From NCBI GenBank assembly GCA_903834675.1, contig CAILKC010000611.1:1-6477 (forward strand): a stretch of 6,477 bases of DNA. Reading direction: 5' to 3'. Of this stretch, positions 5,795-6,477 are shown in pieces (positions within the stretch are counted from its first letter, which is position 1; each line of letters begins with the position of its first letter). The notes below the pieces were generated by a model, which worked only from the letters and a program-made list of their open reading frames with translations, made no database searches and had not been told where the DNA came from. The DNA comes from an uncultured Victivallales bacterium (GTDB lineage Bacteria > Verrucomicrobiota > Lentisphaeria > Oligosphaerales > JAFGRS01). The translations under genes and the position numbers were made by a program.

Positions 5795-6477
5795 ATGGGC
5801 CGCACTGGCGACCGGCAACCGGGTCTTGGCGTAGCCTGCTCACTGTGGCTGGTTCGCGTCTGCTCTACCCTGGCAGCGCAGGAGCCGGTTCCACCGACCC
5901 CAACAACGCCACTGACGCCGACGCTGAAGGCGCAGATCGTTCAGACCCTCGACGTCCGTTACACCGGCACTGAGGGCGTCGACCCCAGGTTCCACAGCCT
6001 GGACATCCACGCCCCGCCCGGTGCGGAGTCCGCACCCGTGGTCGTGTATGTGCATGGCGGCTACTGGAAGGCCGGCGACAAGTCCGCCAAGGGCAACCTG
6101 CCGGGCTTCTTCTGCGGCCATGGCTACGCGTTCGTGAGCGTGAACTACCGCCTGGCGCCCACGGCGCAGCATCCCGCCCAGGTACAGGACGTGGCTCGGG
6201 CCGTGATCTGGGTTCACGACCACATCGCCGAGTATGGCGGCGATCCGGCGCAGACTTACCTGACGGGCCACTCCGCCGGTGCCCACTTGGTGGCCCTGGT
6301 CGGCACCGACCCAAAGCGGCTGGCCGAGTTCGGCAAGCCGCTCTCCATCCTGCGCGCCGTGATCCCGCTCGACTCGGCGGCCATGGACATCCGCGACGTG
6401 GCCGCCAACGACCGCCGCGCCGACAGCCCCTACCGCGACGCCTTCGGCGATGACCCGGCGGCGTGGGCGGATGCGTC
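5795..6477 (+). CDS. Exported alpha/beta hydrolase, BD-FAE / kynurenine formamidase-like (3' end outside window)
   Basis: The frame from the ATG at 5795 stays open to the window edge, giving 227 residues. Residues 1-28 look like a signal peptide (basic start, hydrophobic VACSLWLVRVCSTLAA, cleavage near AA-Q), followed by a Pro/Thr-rich spacer (31-43). The hydrolase core begins with RFHSLDIHAPP. The oxyanion motif HGGYW is at 87-91, SVNYRLAP at 115-122 is the usual strand, and the nucleophile elbow GHSAG has Ser at 160, after YGGDP at 147-151. The catalytic Asp and His should lie beyond or near the window end and cannot be checked. HGGYW with GHSAG is typical of arylformamidase-like and BD-FAE (feruloyl/acetyl esterase-like) enzymes; with the export signal, an esterase acting on an external substrate, possibly acylated polysaccharide, is the better inference. 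It is divergent from mntA. Confidence 0.85.
   Translation, partial: MGRTGDRQPGLGVACSLWLVRVCSTLAAQEPVPPTPTTPLTPTLKAQIVQTLDVRYTGTEGVDPRFHSLDIHAPPGAESAPVVVYVHGGYWKAGDKSAKGNLPGFFCGHGYAFVSVNYRLAPTAQHPAQVQDVARAVIWVHDHIAEYGGDPAQTYLTGHSAGAHLVALVGTDPKRLAEFGKPLSILRAVIPLDSAAMDIRDVAANDRRADSPYRDAFGDDPAAWADA

Noticed and set aside
5649..5834. Small plus-strand frame in the mntA-hydrolase intergenic region
   Set aside because: Arg/Ala-rich, no ribosome binding site, and it overlaps the well-supported start of the hydrolase.

Overview
The window is GC-rich, densely coding bacterial DNA. It mixes long, probably secreted or cell-surface proteins (a large glycosidase-like protein, a PQQ-type beta-propeller, an EF-hand protein and an exported alpha/beta hydrolase) with small accessory genes on the opposite strand. 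This style fits an environmental carbohydrate-degrading bacterium of the Armatimonadota / PVC / Planctomycetes-like kind. That is inferred from protein style only; no marker gene is present.

Layout. Positions 2-1627 (+) hold the 3' end of a large glycoside-hydrolase-like gene with a C-terminal GH2-type sugar-binding domain. Convergent to it, at 1736-2242 (-), is a small cytosolic protein with a C39/papain-like Cys-His-Asp signature. At 2461-2830 (-) lies the 3' part of a nucleotidyltransferase-like gene. It meets, head to head, a 5'-truncated PQQ beta-propeller gene (about 2831-3520, +). The two truncated genes abut within a few bases, so the point near 2830 is either a real rearrangement scar or an assembly chimera. 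The propeller gene runs into an EF-hand plus WD40-like propeller gene (3517-4746, +) whose only plausible start is ATA, overlapping the upstream TAA stop.

Positions 4872-5535 (-) carry an apparently intact HepT/MntA (HEPN ribonuclease / minimal nucleotidyltransferase) toxin-antitoxin operon: antitoxin mntA first, toxin hepT second, overlapping by 11 nt. Just upstream of mntA is a sigma70-like promoter placed so that the transcript would be leaderless, and its spacer holds a perfect 12-bp palindrome. Divergent from it, at 5795 to the window end (+), is an exported alpha/beta hydrolase with a good ribosome binding site; its 3' end is outside the window.

How the genes fit together. The propeller and EF-hand genes look like one translationally coupled unit. 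mntA-hepT is a self-contained TA module. The other genes have no visible functional link. No tRNA, rRNA, CRISPR array or transposase was seen. The most useful points to follow up are the 2830 junction, the ATA start, the palindrome in the mntA promoter, and the solitary C39-like protein. I found no clear evidence of a wholly new multi-gene system.
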